Positions 37,931 to 52,993 of a stretch of 64,000 bases of DNA are shown in pieces. The DNA comes from Paramacrobiotus metropolitanus (Eukaryota > Tardigrada > Eutardigrada > Parachela > Macrobiotidae): NCBI RefSeq assembly GCF_019649055.1, contig NW_026570292.1:310001-374000 (forward strand). The letters are read 5' to 3'. The position numbers were made by a program, and so were the translations under genes. Positions within the stretch are counted from its first letter, which is position 1, and each line of letters begins with the position of its first letter. The notes under the pieces were generated by a model, which did not search any database, was not told the origin of the DNA, and worked only from the letters and a program-made list of their open reading frames with translations.

Positions 37931-38640
37931 GGCTTCTGCGGGATCAGTCAATCACTAAACAAATTAATTGTATGATTAATAATTTTATAGGCACCCTGTG
38001 AAAACATAGAGCAATTTAGTAAACACGGCACGGACAAGTAAGCGCAGATGAAGAACCGACTGAAGATCTGCTACAGAGTAGACTCAATGATCTCATCGAA
38101 AAACATCAGGAAGAAAAGAAGCAAAAGAAACCCAACAAACAACCACCCGAGCGGGGCTGCATGAAGAAACACGCACCCATGGAACAGCGATTACTAGCAT
38201 TCCGACGCTCAGTTGTCCGCCCCCGAGCTGCAGCTATTAAATATAAATCTGAAAAAACTGCAGCGTTTTTAGAATTTTTGTCGCTGTCGCATTATCGCAT
38301 TTCAGTTTTCCAGTTTTGTGGAGGATGTAGAAAATCTTCAGTTCTTCAAGTTTCTACCGTGATCTATTCGGATTTTTAGTTTTCTTTTGAAATTTTCCGA
38401 AGCTTCGACTTTAGCTCTTCGCGTTGCAAGCACAAGTGAGAAGGCTACCGTACGGATGAATTATAATAATTATTATTTTGTATTTTTCCCTTTGGTGATT
38501 TTTTTCGGAAAATACATCATCTGCGTTCTTGCCTTATCGTCGTATCGATTATCGCGGTGACTGTCAGCGGACCGCGCAACGCGTGCGCTGTGAATTGTTG
38601 AATCGTCCTACCTCGTTGCTTGAGAGAGGAGAAATTGAAA
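37931..38640. promoter_or_regulatory. Shared head-to-head upstream region
   Basis: These 710 bases lie between the start codons of the eIF4G-like gene (leftward) and cyclophilin E (rightward). No exon is supported inside, although a short plus-strand open frame at 38161-38379 exists. Both transcripts must start here, so it probably acts as a bidirectional promoter. No specific core element was identified. Confidence 0.45.
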
Positions 38641-42988
<4,348 letters not shown>

Positions 42989-43803
42989 ATAATATGGTTG
43001 TTGTTAATTTTCCAAAGTATCCTTTGTGTGCTAGCAGTATGCATCATTCAGATCTCCTTGTTGCTGCTTTTCTAAGCCTTTGAGTTTGCGCTGATTGGAC
43101 GATGTCCCCTGGAGTGCCAGCGTAACTTAATTGCTTTTTAGTTTACATACCTGACGGCTGCGCCGGGGTTGGGTTTTTGCTTATAAACAAATCCAAAGTA
43201 TTTTGGTGTCTCGTTTGATTTTGAACGTGGAAAGAAAAGAAAGCTTTAAACTGTGCAGATAAGTAATCACAGAAATCATTATCGCAGCAACATGTTTTGC
43301 GCGAATGTTTTTCGACTTCCTATTTGGGATATCGGTAGCTACCGTGATATCACTCCAGTTGAAATTTTACCTTATTATCACTATATCACTCATGTTACCA
43401 CATTCTTTTTACCCGTTGGACTTCACGGGCCATGTACGTTTGCATTAAAACTGGGCGCAAGAAAGCACAATTTCTGTGCCATCAGTGCAGTTACGGTAGT
43501 TAGTAAGTTACGAATTACGATCACTTTTGGAGATAAAAAAAATTGGTCACATGTAGTCTGATGCAGGTAGTCGAGTCGCATACTACAGAAGACCAGGACC
43601 AAGAAAAACTAAATCAAAAACGCAGAGACTGTTTTTTAAAAACGAACGATAACAGTGCCCTAGCATCATAAAACCGAAGAACGATTGGCCACGCCACAGT
43701 GTCGAAAAACCACAGAACACAAACCGAACAACACTAACCATAACGTACATTCAGGCTCTGCATTCTACACTTAGTTAAGAACGTCACGATGGCATATTAA
43801 CCG
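42989..43803. other. Convergent 3' region between cyclophilin E and the BTB gene
   Basis: It should contain both 3' UTRs. No exon and no clear AATAAA on either strand were found; ATAAAC near 43175 is only a poor match. The open frame at 43253-43561 has no family signature. Confidence 0.55.
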
Positions 43804-46198
43804 TTATCCATTTTGCTGCTTCCATAACTTGGCATGGGAGGCGTGTAGCTTTAAATTTGCGTACTCAACAATCCTGGAAGCGCTTAACAAGTTTTCAGTA
43901 ACCCGATGCAACCCGTTCTCTTCTACGCGAGCATATCGTGACAGTTTCAAAGTATCCATCCAAGAAATAACCACCTCTTGGCCGCTCTTCAGGATGTCCT
44001 GAGCACGAATCACCTGGTCGGTCGCTGCCATGCCGACCGTGTGCCTTGTGTACAGCATAAACACCACGTCCTGCCGATCCAACGCGATGACGCTGGCCGG
44101 CTCCCAAAGATTCCCATTATCGGAGCGTTCTACAAACACCTGGTCTCCCAGTCGAAAAATTGTTCTTGTCCCGGTTCCGATGCGGCGCTCCGCAGGAAAC
44201 GCGATCTGTAGCTTCACGGTGGCACTGTGATACATGAACACGCTCAGCAGTTCCGCTCCCGTCAGCAGGCCACTCTACCATAATACCGGCATCACAACGA
44301 TTCACAAGTCACAATATTTTATTATAGAATGGCTTATTCGCTAGCAAGACGTCAACCCACCTTGCCAGGACTGTCAGCCAGCTGCGTATGCGTCAAGAGC
44401 GGAAAGCGTACATGGAATAAAGCGTCGCCCAACATCTGGCGTCGGTTAGTACCAGAATCCTCCAGGGCGTTACGAGCACAGGCCGCCGCTGCCCACCTAT
44501 AATCAAGCAAGTACAGGCCAAGAATTCGACAGGCCCGGACAGACTAGCTAACGTCCGCTCATTTCTCTCTAACTGCTGACTAACGAAAAGAATTTTAATG
44601 CTAGATCCGAATTCCGACGCAAGCCAACTACTCCCCTTTGATAGCGAGCTTGTATGACCTTTCCTTTCGCTACACAGAAGTGCACTCTGTAGGCATTCTG
44701 ATTTATTGCTCAGTTTTTTTATATACGTTTCAGATTTTCATGAACGGATATTGAATAAATAAACCACATTAATAAATAAATTAATAGCGTGTTCACGGAA
44801 GTTCGAAGAAGGCAGGAAGTGTGGCTCACCTGGCAGAAAATGAGAAGCGACGGAAGTACTCTCCACTGGAAAGTAGACACCTTTTCTATCCCTTAGTTGT
44901 TGAAACGTTCGGTGTCTTTGGCATAGCTTTAAGTGAATTTGTACATTTTATGGGCCGTAAAACTCGTGAATTAACTGGAGAAGCGCGTTCTACTGCTTTT
45001 ATGAAGCAACGTTTTAGTTTGGCTGTCATTAAGGGAAATGCTACTGCTGTGTTAAGTACGTTGCCTTTTAACCCGCGGGCGGATAGAGATTTTGGTTGTT
45101 TTTTTAATGTTTAAATTTTAACTGTAAAGTAGTGTGCCCGCGCTTGCACTTTTGTTGTTATGGCGGCTATTGCCCAATAAACACACAATTAATAGCGTAT
45201 ATGGACTACGGTCAACTACAGTCACTACTTCGCGCGTATCAAGTCGCAGCTACTAGCAGATTTTGCTGTCTACGTCGCGCGTACCGTTCCACAGCCATAT
45301 AGATGACGTGTTCCTCCGCAGACAGTGTGTCACGTTGCAAAATATTCTGCAGGATATCCTGGGAGATGGTGGTGAATTCACCCAACTGCAGGAGCACTTC
45401 GCTGTGCTGGTCCACCAAAGCCAAGCACCTGGCTACGATGGTCTCCGTTTGGTAATAAACCGCCTGCAGGAAAAAAGCAGTTGTTTGCAAAGTGACATTG
45501 GTAGAGGAAGACAGGAGTGCCTGTTTCAAAGTGTCCAGACAGCTGTCGCAGCTCAGCTGGCTTATGATGAAGTCCGAGCAAATCTGCACCAGCTGCGGCA
45601 GATCGTACTTGTCAGCACACCAGCATGGTCAGGAAAACATTGTTCGCGTTGAGCTGATCAACTGCATCGGTGTAGAGAAAACTGCAAGACAAAGCACGTA
45701 TGAGATACAGTACTTGCATCCTACTTCCACCACAGCTAAAAAGAGCTAGCAAAATGAGCACATTCCATCCACTTCGTACTGCTTTTCCACTAACTCCTTA
45801 CCAACCTCAACATATTGGCGAAGCCGTCTGGATGAATATCGGGAATGTCGATGGCATTTTCACATTTTTCAGGCAAACTTCCATAGAACATTCTGCGGAA
45901 GACGGGACTGCGAATGCCCAAGAAGAACCTACACGCACTGAATGCTTAGATCAACTGTCACGGCAGAAGCGCAGCAGTAGTCAGCATGCCAACTCTAGGA
46001 AACTTTGCTACACAGCCCATACTTATGCGCGGAAAAGTGTCGGACCCAGCCGAAGTCGCGTCCCACGGCGAACTGCACATCACTGAGCTCTTCACTGGCC
46101 AGTGCCTGCTTCAGGAAATCAGCCATCCGAGGATTTGACGAGCCAGACTCAGTTCTGTCAGTGTCAGGAGCCTCCGCTGAAACGTTATTCGTCGACAT
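43804..46198 (-). CDS. BTB-BACK protein (BTBD6-like) with a non-PHR C-terminus
   Basis: Probable Cullin-3 substrate adaptor. Exons in transcript order: 46198-46023, 45928-45806, 45681-45285, 44496-44361, 44274-43804; about 433 residues. The BTB fold is shown by SDVQFAVG, then AHKFFLGIRSPVFRRMFYGS, then LSFLYTDAV. The BACK domain is shown by ADKYDLPQLVQICSDFI, AVERWAAAACARN, RRQMLGDALFHVRFPL and SGLLTGAELLSVF. BTBD1/2/3/6 proteins continue into a PHR domain. Here the last 130 or so residues instead look like a small beta-barrel (GDQVFVERSDNGNLWEPASV, then TDQVIRAQDIL), reminiscent of Tudor or SH3 folds. One extra base at 45617 breaks the frame in exon 3; all splice phases agree only if it is ignored. 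The intron 44497-45284 holds an antisense retrotransposon scrap. The start at 46198 is the first ATG before the BTB domain. Confidence 0.8.
44800..45114 (+). pseudogene. Retrotransposon C-terminal fragment inside a BTB intron
   Basis: The plus-strand frame from about 44821 to its stop at 45114 matches the end of the reverse-transcriptase/endonuclease protein whose longer remnant lies at 60684-62094. Shared motifs are ETFG.FG, GRKTRELTGEARS, and QRFSLAVIKGNA. There is no upstream RT domain and no start codon. It lies antisense in the intron between BTB exons 3 and 4 and explains much of that intron's length (788 bases). Confidence 0.75.
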
Positions 46199-47956
46199 GG
46201 TAAATGCTTTATCCACAGTACATATATCTCATTAATCACTCAATGATGATTGAAGAAAATGAAGACTGCAACAGAAGCAAATTTACAAAAGCAAAAGACC
46301 TTATTACTTACTGTATTTAAGAAGCTTATACCCAGTACCAACAAAATGCATCACTGTGCAGTGTGCTCGGCTCAAAGTATTCTGTCGCCGCGCGATGGCT
46401 AGTGGCACTGTGACACAGCGTGGCGGTTTTTGGGTTTTGCTGTAATCGCTGGACGGCGGCACCCGAACATGCGATCTACAGATATGTACATAGTGTTGCA
46501 ACTCACCGCGTCCCGCCGCGATGTCCAAAGACTCTCAAGTCTAAACGCTACAACCAAAATGGAAAATGACACTGTGATGGGCTTACAAAATTTTCAGATT
46601 TCTTATTTCCATTTGTCTTCGTTCGAGCGCCTGATGCCGCTACTAACGTGCATGTGTGCGGTGCCGAAATATTTGTCCTAAAATTGAGCGCCATAAGATC
46701 AGCCAAAAGGTCTGTACGGTTAGTACTGTACTCTACCAGTTTTGCCAAATTAATCATTTTGTGGCAACGTACTGTATAAAGATGGTCTTGTCAGATAGCG
46801 TAAGGCTACTGATGGTTTATGGTGGTGAATGACCTTTACTGAATAGCTAACTCAGACACGACGCTAACCCAATCGTTCTGCTAACGGTGACCTTTATAAA
46901 AAAACTCATTCTGACTAACAGTGCAACAACATCAAGGACAAGAAGACATTCCAGAGAACACTTTCTAAGACCAGATATTCCAGAGCTGCTAGCCATGCAA
47001 GATGACATTAATTCATTCACAAGGAGTTCTTCTCCCTCAAGCACTCAGAAGCGATTTCTGATCCAAAATATGAAAGATGACAGAACACGCCTTCAACTTA
47101 AAAGCACTCATAGACAAACCATGAGTCAACAATTTATTGATTATTTTATAAAAGATCAAGTACACTTAACACAATACTAATTGGCTGATACTTTCTGGCC
47201 ACTTCCTTTCGTTGCAAACCACATCACAGTATGACTGTCCATACAAACTATACTTCTACCAGTCGTACTCGTAACAGTCTCCATAAGGTAAATGTTTGGA
47301 TTTAGGTTTTAGGTTTTAATGGCTTACAGTAATGTCTACAGATACAAGGAATCACTTTTTATCAGGATCTATAGACAGGTTAAACATCTAAAAAAAAGCA
47401 AAAAACATTTGGCAATAGAAAAAAATAGTAAAATTCTAGAGACATTAACAAAGGTGAAGATTTTCAGTTGGCAAAAGGTCTTTTACGAAGGCAATTTCTT
47501 TCCAAGGGATTTCTTCCAGTGCTGCTTGGAAGGTGTGTATTGAACGGTAGGACAATACATCCAAATCAAGGTCGTTCCAAATCTTGGCAGTCACCCATGA
47601 GAATGAGTCTTCAGTAGCTGGTACTTAGATCCCGCGAAAACATGTCGTGGCGGCTTGAATGGGAAATGGATGGCGCAACATCCGGTCTGCATGCCGGCCG
47701 CCGGGTGTTACCTCACTTACCTAGTGCAACAGTACTGACGGCAGTAACTGGCTCATAAGAAACATAAAAACAGTTGCCGAAAGGCATAATACCAAACAAA
47801 AGCTTATAGGTAACACTCAGAGAGGTTTTAATTCGACGCAGTTCAACAGAGTGCCAATTTATCTCGCGAGGTCTGCTATAATGATCATTTCGAGCACTGC
47901 CCAGTCGCAATTTCTTAAGAAATTTTGCAAAACATTTCTCGAGAGAGTTTCTGTCT

Positions 47957-47989
47957 GTTTTCTTAGGTTTTTCTTAGGTTTTTCTTAGG
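47957..47989. repeat. Three tandem copies of an 11-base unit
   Basis: TTTTCTTAGGT-like unit repeated three times. It resembles stacked splice acceptors (pyrimidine tract plus TAG/G), but no exon follows. Confidence 0.65.
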
Positions 47990-48503
47990 CTGTTTTCTTA
48001 ACGACTGGACTGCAGTAATCGTAAAGTCGAAAAGTTAGAGAAGCGCAGAATAGTATTGGATTTGCACGCAGAATTGTTATTCCCATCCGGATTAGCGTGA
48101 CCTTATTCGTTCACAGGAAGCTTGTCGATAACATAAGTGAATTCTATCGACCGTAAAATGTGTTTTGTTTATTCCCAGTCGGCCCACGCCTAAACGAGCG
48201 GTTGGCATTCCGGAGATGGGAATATACCTACGCGTAAACAAGACTATTTGTCGACTACACACAATGTCATGGGCATGAATAAATGAGAAAATTAATAGCA
48301 ATATCCAGCGTGGCATGATTCGCGGCACGCGATTGTCGCCGCCATATCCACTCTATGTCATGGCATGATGCAGCAGATTCTGGCCAGTATAATTCTACTC
48401 AGCAGAGACATACTGACGCAGATTATTGCATTGTACTTGTACATACAATGCTATACGTAATACTATGTATACTCTATACAGTGCACTCGTACTCGTTGGA
48501 AAA

Positions 48504-48550
48504 AGTAAGTACAAGTAGAGTTAAGTAGAGTTAAGTAAGTACAAGTTAAG
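48504..48550. repeat. Imperfect short tandem repeat
   Basis: Units of AGTAAGTACAAGT and AGAGTTA alternate over about 45 bases. It is simple sequence with no gene. Confidence 0.55.
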
Positions 48551-49106
48551 GGCGTACGTATTAGTTAAAGTGTACGTGATCCAGAAATACGCTCGTTCAT
48601 TATTTTGGTATCGAGGTTGTAAGGTTGCTTCTACCTGCAATTTCAGCTTTCGAACGCAGATGATCGGGTAGTTAATCTGGTTTTTGTATGAATCACAGTA
48701 AGGATTTGACCTTTGCCGCATCTGTTTGATAATGATTACGCTGATTTGCTGCATTTAACAGTGATGATAGAGGACCTGATTAATTCTGTCACGGATAGTA
48801 GTCACGGATACATATCTGGAACGTGTGTAGAATTTATGTCAGGTGGTTGCTGAGCCATACCCGCTGGGACTGGTTTGGATACCGTTAGTCAGAGTTTACG
48901 TCACTAAAATCCGGCAAACAGACTATAGGTCAATTTGTTAGGTAATCGATACTTCCGTTCCGCAACATAACAAGCTTCCCGTTTTCTTCCCGCTTTGTTA
49001 TCTTGTTGTCTGTGTTGTTGATCATGGCGGTCTATTGGTGAATCGTGCAACCACAGCGATTTGAATGATAACGCTCGAACCGAATGTAGCATCTGTCGAC
49101 TAAGTA

Positions 49107-50791
49107 ATGCATAAGATATTTTACGAAATGCCCGGCAACGATATGGCGACCAATATTACCAACTGTGGATGGCCGGTTAGGAATTACGAACTAATCTGGA
49201 AACAATCTGCTTTCAAGTACACCGAGCATTATGTACATCCTATCTGGCTCAGCATCTGCACCATTGGAAATATTCTCAACATTCTGCTTTTGAGGAAAAT
49301 CCAGAATTTCCAGGCTGTCTTTATTTTGGCCATTGCCTATTTCGATTTGTTAACCATGTATGCGACTGTATTGGGCTGCTAATTGTCTGTGTTCAGGAAA
49401 CGTTAAAAGTATTAAGTTTTAACTGCATAGGGTATCTTACTGTAATGTTTTACGATTTCAGGTGGGCTTGGTTCATTATGTCTGTATATGTAAGTCTAAA
49501 TAAATTGCCTGTACATGTACATACATAATAAACTTTGCTTATCTTTATGCGCTCAGGAGTACATCGGTTTCAATACTGCCACTGGATCTCCCGAGCCATT
49601 GTCCTTGAACAGGACTACCGCATTTACGCGTTCAATTCGCGTCGCTAGTGAATTTTTAAGCAACTTTGGCTCTAACTGCTCAGACTGGTACGTATTTAAA
49701 AATCCATCACCAAGCTATAGCCAACTGGGATGTTTTTCAACATATTGGGATGCGACTTTTACAGGAGTTTGGTTTTCTTCAGCATAATGCGGCTGACAAG
49801 TACCTTGAACCCGTTTAAATGTTCGGCATTATACGGCAGATGCCGCATTCGGATGGGCATCGGGTGCATCGCGGTGCTGGCCTGTGCTGCATCACTGTTT
49901 CCTCTCGTGGAATACGTCACCCGGCCCGGTCGAAAAGGATTTCCCCAGTGGCTAAAGATTTGGCAGGATGTTCATTATAATGGAATGGTATTAACTATGG
50001 TGCAGAAAAGAAACATTCAGCAGTGAAATGCGCCCTTCAATTATCATAAATACCTACTATAAGATGTGCTCTACGCTAGCATTTTAAGAATGTAAAGGTC
50101 ATGTTTGTTGAGATATTCTGTCCTAATTCACCTTTGGCCTCCCTATCAGGAATTGTGAAGGGATTCTTTTTTGTTGCAGGTTGTCAATGCGATACTGACA
50201 TTTCTCATTATTTTTATTACAAACACGTTTGTCGCCGCAGTGTCGTGGCGAACTCGCAAACTTGTGACGTCCATAAAACAGAACACTACTTCCAGCGATC
50301 ACAACACGGTAGCGAATCAGCGCAGCCAAGAAGAGCCATCAGTACAGACACACGTCTCTGGCAACGATACAATAAAGTGCACGACTATGACCCTACTACC
50401 GGCTTCAGTTGTTCTATTCCTCTTGACGACCATCCCGCACATCGCCTGGTATGCCTTACTAGAACTGGAGAACGACTGCATTGTGCATATGTCGGATGAG
50501 CAGTATGCCGTTTTCCTCTCCATCATTCTACAATTTCTCTATGCCAACTATTCGCTAAATTTCTACGTGTATTGCGGTGTTAGTCGTGCGTTTCTCCGGC
50601 GTTTTCTACATTTTGCTACGTGCTCTGTATGCTCGACCCCCGAAAAGCCAGAACCGTGCCCGCCTTCTTTACATCGAAACGATAAAGTCATCAAACATCG
50701 CCGTGCCACTAATACTACTACGATCAGCTCGAGTGCCAATCAGCGTATCCACAAGGATGCCGAATTGCCCATAGAGATTACCCACCTGTAA
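49107..50791 (+). CDS. Class A GPCR, FMRFamide-receptor-like
   Basis: Seven-helix receptor, plasma membrane, probably for a neuropeptide. Exons: 49107-49357, 49462-49489, 49557-49687, 49765-49987, 50180-50791. Phases agree (2, 0, 2, 0), giving 414 residues. The N-terminus carries two NxT/NxS glycosylation sites. TM1 has GNILNILLL; TM2 LAIAYFDLL. TM3 centres on SDWSLVFFSIMR, with the spacing of peptide receptors of the FMRFamide type, but the usual acidic residue before Arg is Met and the Tyr is Leu. TM5 is VVNAILTFLIIFI, TM6 follows MTLLPASVVLFLL, and TM7 ends YSLNFYVYCGVSRAFLRRF, an NPxxY variant. The C-tail is basic with Ser/Thr clusters. Start codons at 49128 and 49143 are alternatives. 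The family is sure; the ligand is inferred from weak similarity only. Confidence 0.88.
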
Positions 50792-51281
50792 GGACTGTGG
50801 ATTCAAATGAGTGAAGTCGTGACCTTTGAGTATCAACGATATAACGCGGACGTATCAAATGGACTTCCGGTCGATAAAGCACTACCCGTAGCGTTCTGTA
50901 TGTTACACTGCACTGGTGATTGCATAGTCCTGCCTTCTTATTTTTTATTTGTCCAAAACTAGACCCATTAAAAACTGCAGGTAAAAAGCAGAAACCAAGG
51001 AGACGATTATTATCAGAAACTCAAAAGGCAAGAGCAGTCTGTTACTTACATAAAGTGTTACATAGTACGAGTACTGCAAGCGCTTAAACTGGATTTCAAT
51101 AGAATAACGGTTATATTATACTAGACTAAGTTGAGAACTAACGTTTTTTTACGAAGTCATTTGGCATTCGCGCGCAAAATATTCATGGGACCATAAGCAA
51201 GGCGTTGTCCACCACGGCGATCGAGCCACCAACCGGCATGCTCATCCGGTCGCGACGGGTCTCCAGAGCATCACGCTCGCT
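50792..51281. other. Convergent 3' region between the GPCR and a small membrane-protein gene
   Basis: It should hold both 3' UTRs. No exon or clear polyadenylation hexamer is visible. Confidence 0.5.
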
Positions 51282-52409
51282 TCACGGTTCCAGTTCTTCT
51301 CTCGCTCCATCTGCTTCCTCCATTCGAGCTGCCGCTTGAGCGCGTTGAAACCAGATGACGGTCGCTAAGGTCACCCCAAACATCAGTATCAGATATTCGA
51401 CCGCGTAGCCTGCATTGATTATGGCGTACAGCCAATCGAGAGCGTCCACCTGTCCGTCGGTGGGACTGAGATCGCCCCAGTCCTGGGTGCGGATCTGCCT
51501 GACCACTTGATTGGCTAAGCTGCCGCCGGTAACTGGTGCCTCGAACGTTCCCAAAAAGATCGCCAGCAGGGGGGACAGCAAAAAATAAATGCTCAGCCAA
51601 AAACCTTCAGCAATCGCCGCGGCCGGATTTGCTGCTTCATTAGACGCACTGTTAACAGCTGTGCGTCCGGCGATCATTAAAACGAATGCTGTGGAAAAGT
51701 TGAAAAAGTGCAGAACACCATACTCCGGGTACGGGAGCATACACGTCGCTGAAAACTCAGTATAGTCAATGGTTTGTCCAGAAGAAGATCCATGAAGCGT
51801 TAAGCGGTTCATTTAATAATTATGACATTTTCGCCACAATCTGTTGCTCTGCTATATTACAGGGGAATTTGCGAAAACTATAATGGTAACCCGATGGTTG
51901 TACTGTTTGAGTAAGCGTACAAAGTGCTCTGTATGTTGCGTACTGTATAATTCTATAGAAGATCATGTGCGAAAAAGATGATAATTTGCAGATAAAAGTT
52001 CATTTTCGAGTTTTCCAGAAGTTTATACTAACTTATAAGCATCGTTTATAAATTGTGTACTTCTAGGCAAACTAAGCCATATGCGCGAATACTGAGCAGC
52101 CATTTAAAGAAGTACTCTGTACATACTGTATTATTAATTTATTATGCCTGGCTTTCCTGTACAAATTTTGCCATAAACGAGGTAATATCTTTTGAATTAC
52201 AGTACTTTCTGCATGTAAATATCTTTTTCATCTCATACAACAGTAATTCTACTATTTTGAAAACCCGGTAAAAGGTAATCAAAATCAGTATTACTGGGAA
52301 GGGTTCTACTCAACTGACTTGCGATAGTTAAGGAGAAAACCAGCAATCCGATCACGCTAGTAGTGCGACCGAGGCACTTGAGGTCCAGGAGTCCGTTGTG
52401 AATGATCAT
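51282..52409 (-). CDS. Small four-helix membrane protein, unknown family
   Basis: Two-exon model: 52409-52319 and 51748-51282, phase 1 at the junction, 185 residues. Exon 1 supplies the N-terminus and the first helix (GLLVFSLTIA). Exon 2 supplies three more: about residues 44-58 (FNFSTAFVLMIAG), 76-93 (FWLSIYFLLSPLLAIFLG) and 137-157 (YAVEYLILMFGVTLATVIWF). An extracellular-type loop rich in Gly/Thr/Asp lies between helices 3 and 4. The tail is acidic and Arg-rich. A one-exon reading from the ATG at 51812 (176 residues) is also open, but it lacks the first helix and a stop lies directly upstream. The topology is like the protein at 20335, but I see no clear sequence match. No function can be named. 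Confidence 0.65.
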
Positions 52410-52993
52410 TTCGAAGACCAAATCAGTTACTAGGCTTTAGCTGATGAGAAAAACAAACGATTATTTCAAGAAGCGTTGAAAAATTATCTGCTCAAAACTT
52501 TTCTGCGATCCCGGAAAAGCTGGTTGCAAAGCTTATCACGCGCTATGCGCGTATCGCTAAAATTTGGGAGTCCCGCGAAGAGTAAAGTCACCGTGGAACC
52601 GTTGACGGGTAATAACACTTGTGTAAAACATTCGTATACATGCATGTACATATCCTGTTCAAAGATGCTGCAGATTGATTCAGTTCAGTTTGATAGAATG
52701 TGAGGCAGTGCACGACCTGCGCAGTGACGACGGGTCGACCCGGCAAGATTTTTGCATGAAATCAATAAGCTGACGTGCTCATTGCGCAGCGTTTTTCCCT
52801 ATGCAGTATCTATACGGCATTAATAAAGGATAAGAACCCGCGCACTGGGAACAAACTGACAACAGACAATCAAAATGGTCACAACAACTGCGGTCACTGG
52901 AAGATAAATCCTTTTTTCTTGATACAATGTAAATCCTGTTGTATACAGATTCAGAGCATTAATATGAAAGCAACGTTAACAAAGATGCTCGTA
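52410..52993. other. Intergenic stretch
   Basis: Nothing beyond AT-rich DNA is seen. It must include the promoter of the small membrane-protein gene and the 3' UTR of the lipocalin gene. Confidence 0.5.

Larger units (their letters stand above)
46199..49106. other. Intergenic stretch between the BTB and GPCR genes
   Basis: No exon is supported. Frames such as 46887-47180 (+, 97 codons, Ser/Thr/Arg-rich) have no family signature. The first bases hold the BTB promoter and the last the GPCR promoter. Two short tandem repeats are listed separately. Confidence 0.5.

Noticed and set aside
47957-47989. Stacked splice-acceptor-like repeats as evidence for an exon
   Set aside because: No open frame with coding character follows on the same strand; treated as a tandem repeat.
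51282-51812. Single-exon model starting at 51812 for the small membrane protein
   Set aside because: Possible, but a two-exon model matches phase exactly and adds the first transmembrane helix.
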